Shown: positions 50,424-63,854 of the stretch, in pieces
Layout of the letters: every line of letters begins with the position of its first letter
Position numbering within the stretch: the stretch's first letter is position 1
Source of the DNA: Mesaphorura yosii
Lineage: Eukaryota > Arthropoda > Collembola > Poduromorpha > Tullbergiidae
DNA: 64,000 nucleotides
NCBI GenBank assembly: GCA_009869945.1
Contig: WIXG01000186.1
Span: 92,041-156,040 of the forward strand
Direction: 5' to 3'
Position numbers and translations under genes: made by a program
Notes under the pieces: model-generated
Told to the model about the DNA's origin: nothing
Seen by the model: only the letters and a program-made list of their open reading frames with translations
Databases searched by the model: none

Positions 50424-51092
50424 GTTGATATCACTTTCTTCAGCAGAGCTTGTAAAGTGACTTCTCACCCAGAACTGGACTAGCCAAACTTTAAATTGCA
50501 AGTTAGCAAGACACAAACAATAAAATTACACAAACGGCGTGAACCGAAGTTACATCATTTGATTTCTGTCCAACAAAAAGAGACCACACTTAATCGTTAA
50601 TTTCAAACACTATTAAAGAACAATACAAATGAAACGCCAACTTTAGCTGTTTATGGAATCTGTAGTTAACATCAAATTAAAGTCCAAATCAATTCCACAG
50701 ACAGACAGAATGAAAGCTCAGCTCCCGGCAGTTCGAATTTGCGACCAAATAACACGCCACCTTGAATCAGTGGAAAAGACACGTTTGCAAAGAGCGAGCT
50801 AATTTTCTTTCTTTGTTCATGACAGATTGATCGTCGTACGAGGCTGTGTCATCTCGTATTTTTGCTAACTATGACGACTAAATTAAGTTCTAGTTTACGG
50901 CAAACAATCTCACAATTAGCAGACAATCAATCAATAATGGCTAATACGAGATCGGGTTGCTGCTGTAACTATTATAGCTGGCTTGACTGATTTTAGTGGA
51001 AATTCGTGTATTTTCACTTGCATTTTGCAATTTACTGTTCTATTTTAGCATTTTTATATTCGAAGATTTAGAATTCATCTGTTCCAGCTCCA
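50424..51092. promoter_or_regulatory. Bidirectional promoter region, Seh1 / 51-kb gene
   Basis: The 669 bp between the divergent start codons of Seh1 and the uncharacterised gene presumably contain both promoters and 5' untranslated regions. No motif is certain. Confidence 0.45.
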
Positions 51093-52805
51093 ATGGCGTG
51101 CTCCACCGAAATCCCACCTCCTTGCCAGGACTTTTCCGGTACCTCAGCCAAGCCCTTGATCAACATCATCCACAGCAGCAAATATGCGATGCCATTTCGC
51201 GAAGATGTCTTGGTCACAACTTAGTACGTTGAGTCGTACCGATAGGATGAGAACAACAATGATATGCCGCTTTTCTAACTCCTGTCTGCTTTAGCATGCA
51301 TGATTACATTCCTCCGGTCCTCATCCCTGGTGACTGTGGGCGCACACAAACAATCGTAGCCAGACCAACTTTTGGGCGTAAAAATGGTGGAGCCACGAAG
51401 AAGTACATGCTGGACTACAGACATGAAATCCAGACAAATTCCTGCTGTGTAAGCATTTATGGACATGCCAGATGAGCTTTGCTTTGCTGCTGCTGCTTTG
51501 ACTTGCCGCATCCAAAAACTTAATTATGTCTGGTTCTTTTTGTAGCGTCCTAAAAACATGTACGGGAGACTTCCTTCTAATTTTACACCTTGGCCAGATG
51601 TCGCACTGGCTGCAAAAGTTATTCCATGGCCACAGTTACGAGACACGCCACATATTCGTCCAATTACGCTGGATCAGAAACGTGAAGGTGAAATTCGTAG
51701 TTTTTATCAAGTAAGTTTTAAATCCAGGTCAGCTGTCAACTGTAAAATGCAATGAACCATGCCTCGCTTTTGGTTTGACATAACTGAAACGCGAAATCAG
51801 GGTTTTCAAACGTTACGAATTTAAGTTTTCTGTAATTTAAAGATAGCCATATGAAAAGTTCTTCTACCTTGAATATGTCACCGATTCGTGATTGTAGTTT
51901 TAATTTTGATGTTCCTGTACTTTCAGAATTGTCAGGCTCATCGTGATTACTACTTGGATCGCACGGACACAGTTTACCCAGTGCCGTACTTCAATCTTGG
52001 TTATCCATACCCTGTTCGCTGTCCAGCTGATGAGCGGTAAGTTAACCCTGCTTGAAACACGCTTCATGCCATTTTCTTACTGCTATCTCCCATCTGCACC
52101 TGCAAAGCTGGTATGTAAAATGTAGGCGTATCGAACCCAAGCGAATTAAAGGCGAAAAGTTGCAGCTGCAGGGCACGAATTAAGTCTAGTCGTTAGCTCA
52201 GGGTTTCTGGGGTAGTGAATGTTGTATTTTTCAATTTTCCTTGCAGCAGCGCAGTAGGAAACATAAAGCAACTATTGATCATTTTTATGACTTCTGCTTT
52301 TGACGATCCAAAAAATGAAAGAAAAGAACTCCAAGGCCTATGCCTGTGTCTGCTCCTAATCTAAGCCCAGTTCAGGTTACCTCCACAGACAAATAAAGTT
52401 CTGAGAAAGTTCCTAATTCCAGATATTGCAGACGCAGAGATCCAATCCTCAGATTTAAACTTTCGTGTTTCCTTTGTCAATGCCACTGCACTGTCACTTT
52501 CAAGTACGCGGAGTCTTCATTTTGTAATAATAATGGCTTGAACCCATGATCCATATCGCGATTTATGACACTGATTTTCTTTCTCTCCTTCTCTTTGCAG
52601 GACCTTCAAAATCCGTCGTCCACAGGACGGGTACGACGTTCCAGGCTTCCATGGCCCACCGCTGCATTCTCACACGATTCCGTGCATCAAGCATCACGAA
52701 TTCTTGATGCCTTTCTCAAACATTCCGGAATTACCTCGTGAGCCGTTTTTGTGCAATCGGAAGAAACCAAAGAGCGACATCATCGATGATGTCCTCCTTG
52801 TCTAA
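51093..52805 (+). CDS. Uncharacterised Pro/Tyr-rich protein
   Basis: Predicted 254-aa soluble protein from exons 51093-51223, 51295-51448, 51546-51710, 51927-52036 and 52601-52805, all in phase. It starts MACSTEIPPPCQDFSG and contains HDYIPPVLIPGDCG, MLDYRHEIQTNSCC, FNLGYPYPVRCPADER and YDVPGFHGPP, so it is rich in Pro, Tyr, His and Arg, with no signal peptide or TM segment. I do not recognise the family. Many short Pro-Tyr-Gly motifs in an extended, low-helix chain recall microtubule inner proteins of cilia and sperm flagella, but that is only a resemblance. A poly(A) signal follows at 52865. Confidence 0.75.
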
Positions 52806-52864
52806 TTGGCTCCCGTACACATTCGCATTCGCGATCTGTATCCAAATTAATTTACACACACACG

Positions 52865-52870
52865 AATAAA
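52865..52870 (+). promoter_or_regulatory. Poly(A) signal, 51-kb gene
   Basis: AATAAA 60 bp after the stop codon, with a second overlapping TAAATAAA. Confidence 0.65.
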
Positions 52871-54423
52871 TAAATTCGAAGGAAGCCGTGCTTCGTAGTC
52901 CACGTGCTCTGATTATTTCCTTTGCACGTACAAAGGTAGCTTTCTCAAGTGGATGAGCCTTCGCAGAAAATTTAATTTTCATAATTACATGAAAGCTGAC
53001 AAGACAAGATGATACGCTTTTTAACAAATTAAGAAGCTCTTTTACTTCATGTATGCAGCACATGAGAAGACGAGGATTTCATTAAAGCTCTCAGTGCTGC
53101 TTGTCAGCAAAAAGAAAGTTTGACACATTCGAAAGGGAGTCAGTCAGTCAAAGAGAGGGCTAGGCAGGCCAAGAGTCGAGTTATAGAACGCGTGCTTTTG
53201 TGCCAGTGCCTGTCTGTCTCTATTTGACTTTCTCCTCAGTCTAGTCTAAAGTCGGGCATCTAAAATTTCATATGATTCCGAGTTTAAACAAGTACTCTCC
53301 ATTCACTGTATCGTGCTGTATTGTATTGCACTGTGTACTGTATTCTGTTGCTGGAGAAAGTAATACCGATTGATCTGGGCCTGACTTCAATTCAATACTC
53401 GAAAGCACATGTGAAGGGAAATGAAGAGCTCTTCGATGCTGTGCTGCGCTGCAGGGCAGGCAGGATGGAGACGGGAAGAGTAGCACAGGATAAAGGTAAC
53501 ACACTAAAAGAAGATGAGTAGGACTCCACAGGGAATCTTTGTCAATGTTTTCCTTCCACTTCAGCGTCCCAGCAGCGGAGATCAATAGTAAATATAGGAC
53601 ACTGAGGAATTTTTAGCAGAAATATAAAAATAATACGGAAAACGGATCAGCAAATGTCCGGTTCGAATAATAGAGTTATTATCGTCTTTTAGATTTTGTG
53701 TCGATGCGTTTTCAACGTACACGGCTTCCTTTCCCAAAGAATTTCATTTCTGTTCGTTAAGTTTGCACAGGCGACTTAATAAAAAACTCTTGTTCGCTGC
53801 TGCTCATCGTCACAGAAACTTCCTCCGCCCGCCTTGCTGTGTTATGCAAAGCCCTGTTTCTTATCTTTTAGCCTCTTGAAGTAATCTTGTGCAAAGAAAG
53901 CAGACAAGTCAAGAGGAGAAATGAAATTCTAATTCTGGGCTCGTCGCACACCACCCACTCTCATATTACCAAATTAAAATGCCAAAGACATCAGTACACA
54001 CTCAAACACGAACCGAGCTCAAAATTTTGGTAATTAATTTCCTTTGCCTCGCCTTATCAGTGTCAAAGTCAAAGTCCACTTTATCTCATTTTATCTGATT
54101 GTCCATCAAAGCTTTTTGCAGCGAAAGTCGGGTGCAGCTCGCGAGTTTCACACAATTTCTAAAGAATTTTTATTACATTAGTCTCCTGCACTTTCTTTTT
54201 CATACATCTTTTCTTTTCTTCTACTTGAAGAATCCGCATGCCCTGGTAGACAACTACTTGCTCACTGAAAGCTGGGAGCAGAAGATTGAAGACGCGAAAG
54301 AGGCAGATAAAAAGTGGAGCTGTTTGTTGGTGCGGGTGTTTCTGCACGCGTACTAATCATAATGTTGCAGAATTCCCGTTTCTTTGCTCTTGTTCCACTC
54401 TCACTTCTCACTCTGGTTACCAG

Positions 54424-54462
54424 GAGCCAGGCAGCAAGCACGAGGACGAGGAGCCAGGCAGC
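54424..54462. repeat. Short direct repeat GAGCCAGGCAGC
   Basis: The 12-mer occurs at 54424-54435 and 54451-54462, 27 bp apart, in a GA/GC-rich patch. Confidence 0.6.
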
Positions 54463-57400
54463 AGTTAATAACAGACCCGCATTCTCAACCTGGCAACGAA
54501 TATCCGAACTCTCCGATTCGAATCGAACCAGAAAAGTAGGAGAGTGAAACTCCGAGCCAGCCTCAGAGCTCAGTTGAAGAGTTTCACGGAGACGAGAAAC
54601 GTTCTTTAGTTTCCAACACAAGTTGGGTTCGTTCAGAAACTTTTCCTCACTCGCACGCTCCATTACTGTGCAGTTCCCACTTCTGGAATCCAGATTCTAG
54701 ATTCCCGTGCCCGTGACGAAGCCACTCAAGAACAGACTGCGCGTTCTTGTTTTCCCGTTTCTATATTCACTTCCACTCGTGTCGTACACTTCTTAAAATT
54801 TCATTCCAAGAAACAGTCGCTGTATCGTGAGTGAAGTGAAACTTGACTGTTTTCTTCCAAGTGTGCTGTATTCTGTCACGGGAAATACGACACCTTGAAC
54901 GTGAAGCGTGGAACTTCATTTTTGCTATCCTCCCTCGGCCTGGACGATGGAATTCGAATCTTGAGCGTGAACGGTCAAGCATCCAGGTTGTCGAACACTA
55001 GTGAAGTGATCTCAGTCGCTTAGTGATGAAGTTTCTAAAAATTCGAGCTGCCAGATCGCCCGACACTCAGCGATTCGTTCGACAAGTGCGTGGACACGAG
55101 ACACGAGTCCACAATGACATAAACTTGTTCGCTGGAGGATTTGATACTAGAAACGACCCAAGAAAGTGCCGCTTCATTGGCAATTCGTATCAGATCGATG
55201 CTAAAGGAGAAAGGCACACCGCATCATTCAACTAATCCTGGAATCTGTTTCTGGGAATTTCAACTTCAGGTTGTTCGAAATGAAGAATCAGGAGCGTGAG
55301 CGAGGCACGTCTCCTTCCACAGTGAACATATGTAAATGACGCATTTGATCAGGACAAGTGCGTGGATATTTTATATTTAGTAGCACGTGCACAGTGCAAA
55401 TGTGAGAGCAGTTAGGTCATTATCTACGGATATAACGTATAAACACAGAGTGTACAACTTTGTATAGACAGATGAACGCATTGGCGCATACGGGAATAAT
55501 GAACAGGTATCTGTGCTTAATTAAGTAAGTATTCCGAGGACTTAGAGCTTGGCCATGACGGCGGTGCCGTGATCGCGGGACGCTGGGCTAGCTGTTAGTG
55601 GTTTACGTCTTTGATTTTAATACAGATGAGAAGGGATTTCATTAAATCCTTTCTTTGCCTCTCGTCGGTCTCAACACGTACGCCGTACGCAACGTAAAAG
55701 CAAATCCCATCATCTCTTCTCTCCTTCCGATGTATTTCCAAGAGATTAATGCTGCTGGCGCTTGGCTCTGAGAAACCAAACTTGTGCAGGAAGGGCGCTG
55801 CTGCTGGTGCTTCGCTTCACTACGCTGACACTAGGCACATGCCCAGATAAATATCGAAATGTGAAGATACGATATAAAGTTTTGATGGATCGCGCCATGG
55901 AATAAGTTTTGCAATTAAGAGTGGACAGCGGACCCGTGTGGAATACTAAACGCACGTGCCGGCCCGATTCAGAAATTACGTGCGTGCAGGTGAATGGTGA
56001 AGTGTCCGTGGACAAAATTGTGATGCAATGACGCAGTGAACAAAGTTCCCAACGTACCTCTCTAAGAATTCACGACCTGCTTGTGGATACTCAATCGGAA
56101 GCTGCTTCTGGAGAAGAATTCTTAATTATGTCCTGGTGATCCATGTCATGGTGAGTCCCACAATCGCGTGATTCGATTATCGCCCAAGCGAACAACTCAA
56201 TTTGGCTCACTGGCGTACGGCTCCTGGTTTCGTTTCGTACGCGTGCTGGTATTCGTTTGTTTACAATAAGCATCCCGCATCTCGCTTGAAATCGAAACCT
56301 GGTTCGCTGGTGCATTAAAATATTTGTACCTTTGTGATTTGCATAAATGTGCCAACCCCATCTGCTCGCCGCGTCGGCTTTCGGCTGACGGCCTTCATCA
56401 GCTCAGATGCACCACAGTACCAAGCATAAAAATTTACTACTATACAAACAACTACTATTTAGCACAGAGTAAAGACCACTGCTGTTACAGTGTTCACGTT
56501 TTCATTTCCAAAAATAACCGATTCACGAATTCACATTCACAGTTTTCAGTTTTGCCTGTGTGCCATGGCCATCGCTGTAATATTATTAGCATGAAAGTGT
56601 AAAATGTAGCGTGCGTGCTCCGCTGGTAGAAATGTGGAACAAATCAAAGGAATCTACAGCGTAGACGGGCAACGTGTTACTCGCAATGGCGAAACGCAAA
56701 GCAAAAATGTAAGAGATGTGCCACATGCATAATAACTTATGGTCTCTCCTCGCATGCTTGTTGATTTTTGCATAATTCAGCGTACAGGTTGTGCTGTGCT
56801 TGTAAATAAAGCAGTACATCTTAATTTTGACAGGAAGGAGCACACAAGTTAGTACATTTTTATTGATCGTAACCATAAATTCACGCCACACAGATTTCTG
56901 ATTTCAATTCTTCATTTCATTTTCGACCAAAAACAGTAAGTAAAATCTTGTAAAGGCAAATTAGAGATAATTATGACACAATTGAGATTAAAGACAACAC
57001 GAATAGATTTAAAGAAGATTAAGTGGCTGACATGATGAAGTGCGTAAATGCTGTGCCATTCGTGTCCATTCATGATCAGCCTGATCTAAGTCCAATTCAG
57101 CACAGCAGCTTGTTCGTCAGTAGTATTTTGTAGTGGTAGACTACTGTCATTACATAATGTATATCGATTTATGAGATTAAACCTCTTTGGAGTGAGTGAA
57201 CGTACGTGCTGCCTCGTAAAGCCCACCATAGTTCATAATATATGAGAGTTGCAGACGTGAAGGTCAGAGTTCAAGAACGAAACGAAAGTGAATTAAGAGG
57301 AAATTTCCCCGTGCCGTGAAATAAACACCTTTTGTTTTCTTCCTTCATACTTCATAAAGTTTTCATGAAGTGGACGATAAACAGTAAAGAGACGATAAGA

Positions 57401-60400
57401 ATAATTACCTTTGTGTTCACAGCAGGCTTTGCCTTGCTTTTCGTTTCCGTCTTATTTGTTATTTCGTCTCCGGTTTTGGTAGTTTGGGATTTCCGCGTAC
57501 GCTTTCCTCGAAATTCGAGATTTTGCGGGAAAGAGATCACGATCCTTGAGAAAGGTCGTCCACTTTTGTCCTGCGTAATTACCAGATTAGATTCAGTGTG
57601 TGAATTCATGAGGCAGGCGTGGTAAACCTCCAAACCGCAAATTCAGAGGTTGAAGTAGTGGAGTTTGGACTTTGACATCCACAAAAGACGTAAATCGCGT
57701 TCCACCGCAAAATATTGCTGGCTCAGAGTGCGGCCATGGCAGAAAGGACTTTTTATCCAAAGGCGCATGATTTTCGAGTCAAAGCTGCCCAATTCTTTAA
57801 CATTAGCTGGTGAACTAAGAGGAGGTCCATAAACTATTGGATAACAATTGACTGGACACTTGGTACACTTTTTCCAGCATTCAGAGCATACGGAGGAACC
57901 AAGGAGGAGCACACCAAGGAAAACGGCAAAAGTCGGCTTGCCAACGAAACCATCGTCAGCACAAGAAGTTTGCGCCCGTTCTTTAATTACGGCTCGTACG
58001 CCGTGCCGGGCTGAAAGAGAAATATAATTTTATGATATAATTACTGCATTCCACTCGTCGTCGTACGCGCCAGCTTTCACTTTTGTGCGCGTCGAATGAC
58101 GCCAGCGGGCCTTGTGAGAAAAGAAAACATTTTAAGAATGCTGGCGCACAATGCAAAAAGTCATATCGTCGTCGTCTGGAGTGATTCATTGAATTACTTT
58201 ATATAAAAAATTACATTACATTCCACGAGACCGTCCCAATTCTTCCTCAGTCGGGACTAGGACTTCATACCGCACAGCACAGCGCCTGGCCTTCCTCCTG
58301 TAATGGAATGGCTTCACACAATGAACATTCGCACAATACCGTACAATGGTAACAGAAGGGCCGGAGGACAGAAGACATTTTCAGTGGCTATTATTATTTC
58401 GCTCATAAAGAATCGGTTGCACTTTCACCGCCTCGCTCGCTTGCCATCCGTCCTTTCCCCTCGTGACCCTCTTCTGCATTACGGCAAAGTACATAACATC
58501 AGACTTAACCTTCTTTCGCCCGCCCGCTACAAAACCGTGCCGAGTGCTGACAGGTTTGCTTTCACCTTCAAGATGGTTCTTGCGTTTGCGGTACGTGAGT
58601 GCCACAGCCACGATAAAATCAAGGTACGCGCTGAAATGATAGACATTTCAGAATATTCGCAGTGTGGAGAAGCCTGGCCTGCCTTTTGATGGCCAGAGTC
58701 AAGGAGCCACTCGATAGTGTTGACCTGGAAAGGTGACACTGTGTAAAAGGCGCGCAATATAATTCATTGCTATTGACAATTATCAACGTAAAAAGGGTAC
58801 GACGGAAGAGGCAGTGCCGGCCACACTTGTAATTACCGTAATTGGAAAGGAGGCCGCCAGGTTTGACGTTTGGGACCGGGCGACGGGCAACGGATTCTAT
58901 CAGCCGCGCACGTTAAGAATGGATAAGCAATGATTACGGGTTCAATTATCGTAATGAATTGTCTGGCAACTGCATACTACATTATTAAATCCCGTGCCAA
59001 GGAGCTTGCCAATGCTAAGGTGCTTGGCATTTGAGTTTGGCATTTGGCTTTTGGCTCAAGCCAACTTACTGCTTACTGCCGATGCTGACGCGAGTGGTGA
59101 AAGTCTGTCTTGTTCGGGGAGGAGGAAAGTTTTTATGGTAATGTAATTGAAATTGTCAATTTCGTATATTACACTCAATCCAACGCGAGGCGGCACAATG
59201 CTTGGCTTGAACCATGCGAAGCTATATGGGCGTGACGCAATGATTTAGTTGACACGTTGACAGTTTAAGAATGAGATATATTTTGTGCAGGAAAAGGAAT
59301 CAATGATCGCTCACGTCGCGCGGGCCGACTTGTATCCATACGCGTACGCATTTGAATTTGGGCAATAAACGATGGTTTGATTTGCCATTGCAAGTTGCAG
59401 TTGGATGCAGCGTGCTCGTGTTGTGTTCGTGCGACGATAAAAAATATATTACTCAATGAAAATGTGTGGAAAATCGAAGAGTCGAGAGAAAGCACAAGCG
59501 AAAATTGCTGGATTACATCCAAATGCTTGCGAGAAGAGAAATCAGCAGATTCTCACTGTACAATGTGTGTGCGAATTTGTTTATGACCAATTTGGTCCAC
59601 AAATGGGTTCCAAGCTTCGGTTTAGAGTTTAAACATCCCTTCTGATTTGCGATCGAATAAATTCAGATCGAGGATATCATCATGGATTCATTTCAGATTC
59701 GTAGTTTTGCCGTAATAAGTTATTGTTTCTTTGTTTTTGATAACCTTAGTTGTTTCAGAATTCCAATAGATTCGTAAAAAGGAAAGAAATTCCAAGTAAA
59801 GAAGTGATCATCCGTTCGGTCTGCTTTTCCGCAGAAGCTTGGATACGTGACCGAGACAGGGGTTCGCTGTCGTTAATTACTTTCTTCGAATCTGACGGTC
59901 TAAGAGGTTGTGCATCAATGCTTGTAGATCGTCATATTCCATGGAATACTTCGGAGAATGGAGATAATAAATTCTGTGAAGCTTTGGCATGACGTTTGAA
60001 ATGCGAGACGACGAGGCAGTTGCCCTTTAAAAACTTCCTACCTTTCGTTAAGCTCGCTACTCGAAATTGCTCTCGCCCACCCACACCTTTCCCTCGCCTG
60101 GAAACTTTTGCTGGCTTCCAGTTTGAGTTCAGCGTTATGAACTTTACGGACTCCGCCACGTCTGGAGTATTTATCATTTTAGCCTCAATAACGTACCAGC
60201 TCAGGCTGGCTCCCACATGGCAAAATCGTCGCGTCGTGTCATTAACTCACTCAGGCATTCATTCTTTCATCAATACGAGCAAATGAGCCAGCCCATTAGG
60301 AATAATTACATGTGGGGGAGTAGCAGTGGCGGACACATCCACACTGCAAATACAATCTACATCAGTGGTCTTCCGAACTCAACAACCATTGACTGACTTA

Positions 60401-63400
60401 TTCAACACGCTGGGTTGGGCATTAGTTGCGCGGAACAAAAGGGAAATACATTAAAACGTTCGTTATACATTCCATTGTTCTCGACCGTCATTGTCATCAC
60501 TGGTAGAGGAACAATCTAGACTACAGCAAGAGGAAGAGCCAGGCTGGTCTGGTCTGGATAGCCTTCGGAAACAGCACGCGGTGCCTTTGCTGTTCCGTTT
60601 CGTGCCGTGGCATGCATGCATGAGTGGAGGTGATGAAACAGTTTAAGAGACAAAGTCAACCACCACAGAACGGCATGGCACAGCACCCGTTGTTCGTTGA
60701 TTTTTATGCTGCTAGTCGAACATTTTGCAACATGTTGTGCGGGCGCGGGCCGTGTTTTGTTCAGCCTGCTTTGTGGACGGCCTACAAAATAGTGGAGGCC
60801 AGAAGTAGAAGCAGCAGAATTGAGTTGTTCTTCCTAAGTAGAAAATGTGTAACAGTCCGGATTTCCTTTCTCCTCTCTTTTGCTTTCGTTTTTCCTGTCT
60901 CCAAGCGTGCCTGCCTTTTCTTCTTTACTTAAGCCTTGTACTCTCCGCCGCTCTGGCTCTTTACTCTTTACCTCCTTTGCTAAACTCATCGACGACAATG
61001 AAACTTTGCTAATGCTAATATGTAGGTTAAGCTGTTGCCACCGCCAAAGCTGCCGTCTCCGTCCACGACACGCGTTCGCGCTTTTAGCAGGAATGACAAA
61101 TGTCTGTCTGCTCCTGTTTCTACGCTTTTTTGCTTTTTTGCTCTTTTGCTGTTATACGAATGAAAGCAAACGAAGACGAAGAAATTCGATTTGGTACGTT
61201 TTAATATGCATGGGCACACAATGAACGATGTATCAGCATTTAGTACGCTTCAGGCAGCGAGAGCGACGGCAGGAGCGGGCGAGAAGTCGCATAAGTGCAA
61301 GTACAGCTGAACTCATTCCAAAGCGGGAGTAGGAAAGGAAATGGCAATGAAATGAAATGGAACGATGCGGCACGTTTCTAGCATATGCTCGCAGCATTTC
61401 ATCACACTTTGTATGGGCATACGAGGAGGGCCCAACGAGAACGAGCAATTTCACATAAACTAGGTGCAGAAAGTCGTCGAATAATGTAGGTGGATGTGCA
61501 TACCTACTTTCCAAGTGTGGCTATTGATTTTCTTGCTTTCTACCTTTCTTACACTTCCAACATTGTGTACAGCGGCAGCTGCTGCTACAAGGCAGCGGCA
61601 GTAGCGCGGGCAGCCTTCTCTGTTCTGTTCATCGCTCCTACACACCACACAAATTCGCATACAGGCCAAGCTGATCTCCTTTCCCACTTTGTCTCTCGCA
61701 CGCAGTGAAAGTGAAGGCAGGCAGTCTGGGCGCTTTGCTGTACTGGCTCGCTGCTTTGGTCCGTTTGGTTTGCTTTCTCTGCTCTCGATTCCAGTAGTCG
61801 ATCTCGACATAGATTTAGCTGCTTGGCGACTGCCTCTGTGCTGCGCTGAGCGTCTGCATTTTTGTCCGTCCATCTCTTTGCCTTGCCTTGCCAGTCACTT
61901 TGTTCTTTTCTCTCACAGTTCAGCAGTTCTAGTTCTTCCCCTTTGTACTCTTTCGCTCCTCCGCCGCGCTTTCACCATGCTCAAACCCTTTGATCGCGCA
62001 TACACCGTAACAATATAAACAGTGCACTTAATACGTGTACGTGTTTGCCAGCAGTACTTTGTAGATATCCGTCCATTCATTCTCCGCTGCTCCTTATCGC
62101 AAGGCAAACGCCGGGATGGGATGATAATGCAGCAGACAGAAGGTAGCTGAGGAGAGCAGTGTTTAAGTACTGTACTGCACTGCGTTTGAGAGATTCATTG
62201 CACGCCACGGCGAAAATCCTTTCTTCTTTCACGTTTTTATCTCCGCTTTCTGCTTCCATTGCAGCTGCACCTATTTTGCTGCTACTATTTTGTTGCAGTA
62301 TTGAACAAACGTTTGACACGCATGCAGCAGTGCTCTTGAAGACGATAATCACTTCATGCCGAATGAATCCTCTACGGACACGCCATACCGCTACGCTAGA
62401 CCTTTCAGTTCAGGAATATTCACGGTTATTCATCCTAAAATAACGACACGCGCACTGGACAGGCTTAAGCTGAGATCTAAAGTTCATTTCAATCATTCAT
62501 TGTATTCTGTATGAAAATGAAGCTGATGCGAAAGCATTGACTTAACAGCAGATCTCAGGCGGATCACATCTCAATTGAATCGTTTGAAGAATTTCTATAA
62601 CGAAGTATGACAGCAGAACATTTGAGTATTTGCTTTAAATAACAACCTCAATCCTTTGTAATATCAATCGAAAATGGGAAAATGGGTGGACGATGGAAAA
62701 ATCTAATTCCTAAGCTCCTCTTGCATGCTCCACGCGCGGGAAGGAAATGAGAATGGAAGGAAGGAAAGATTTGAGAGATGATATCGAAAATATAAAGATC
62801 CGGACATGGCTTAATTGAAATTGGATTCTGCAGTAGAGGCTTTGTTGACTCGACTCTGCTCTCTGGCATTTCTACTCTTTGGTGCTGCCAAGACTGGTCG
62901 CTTAAATTCCTCTTTCTCAATAAAGCCCCGCATTGTAGCACGTCTAAGCCTGCTTGGGCATTTCAAAGACTTTCTAGTTTCTACTGGCCTGGTCGATTTT
63001 CATGATGAAAAGCAATTCAGAGCTGCAGAGTCGTAGATTTGAATTTATGAAAGGCAGACACGACGAGTAATTTCCAGATTCGTTTCCGGTAGACTAATCA
63101 ACTGCTCACACACAAGCACGTATTGTTATTATTGCTTTTCACTATTTACACTAGGCTTCTTTGACTCAACTAGGTTTCTGTTCAAATCCGGCGTTTGCTG
63201 GCTGGGTTCTGGGTAAATCTTCTTTCTGCCGTACCAAACGAGCTCACACTTTATAAATAACCTGGCCATGCCGTTTTAGGTGAACTGTGAATTATTCGTT
63301 CTACTTTGGAATCAATTAAAATGTGGTGGGGTTTGATCATCTTCAGCGATTTCAAAACGAAGCATTGGTCGATCGTCGCTCGTTTAGCCTCTGCTTTTGC

Positions 63401-63742
63401 CGTTTTTGACTTACTTTGCAATTTGCAACACGATACGATACAACGCTGATGCTTTAGATTTCATTCGTGAAAACAAGAACCATGCAACCACGCGTTTCTT
63501 GCTTTCTCACTGCCAATTACCGAGATTGTGCTCCTCGTTAGCTCCCTGCCATTTTCCATGTTTTCCGACCCTCGGGTTCTTTGAGTCTTTTGAAGACGCA
63601 GTGCATGAATGAAATAAGTTCAAGCCATCATCGTAAACCTGACACGGCAGCAATGGTTAGTAAAACAGTCAGACACGTGCGTGCAAAGCTATTTATAGCC
63701 ACAATAGAGCAGAAAGTATTTCAGATATTGGTATCACCGGCG

Positions 63743-63854
63743 ATTGTCGAAACCGTCAATTGTCGAATCTTGAATTTTTCCAACTTTGCACCGATTACAG
63801 TAGGAAGAAACATGAACATGGAAATTGTCGAAACACGATTAGGATATTGTCGAA
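63743..63854. repeat. Four copies of ATTGTCGAA
   Basis: The 9-mer occurs at 63743, 63759, 63824 and 63846, usually followed by AC. It resembles, without matching, the CGAAAC-type units in the hexosaminidase intron repeat. Confidence 0.6.

Noticed and set aside
54262-54663. 133-codon minus-strand frame with a Leu/Ala-rich hydrophobic stretch
   Set aside because: The hydrophobic part comes from reading the GAGCCAGGCAGC repeat patch; no splice sites or homology support it.
55026-55235. 69-residue ATG frame on the plus strand
   Set aside because: Composition is plausible but no family, signal, splice site or poly(A) context supports a gene; chance is likely.
57643-58012. Minus-strand open frame with a leader-like segment and CSECWKKCTKC
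   Set aside because: No ATG in frame and no matched exons; a single open stretch of about 120 codons in 11 kb is not strong evidence.
58303-58689. 128-codon frame on the plus strand
   Set aside because: No recognisable motif, and overlapping frames on the other strand of similar length; typical of chance.
60880-62018. Several long frames on both strands in CT-rich DNA
   Set aside because: Low-complexity Leu/Phe/Ser-rich translations caused by the CT bias; no family match.
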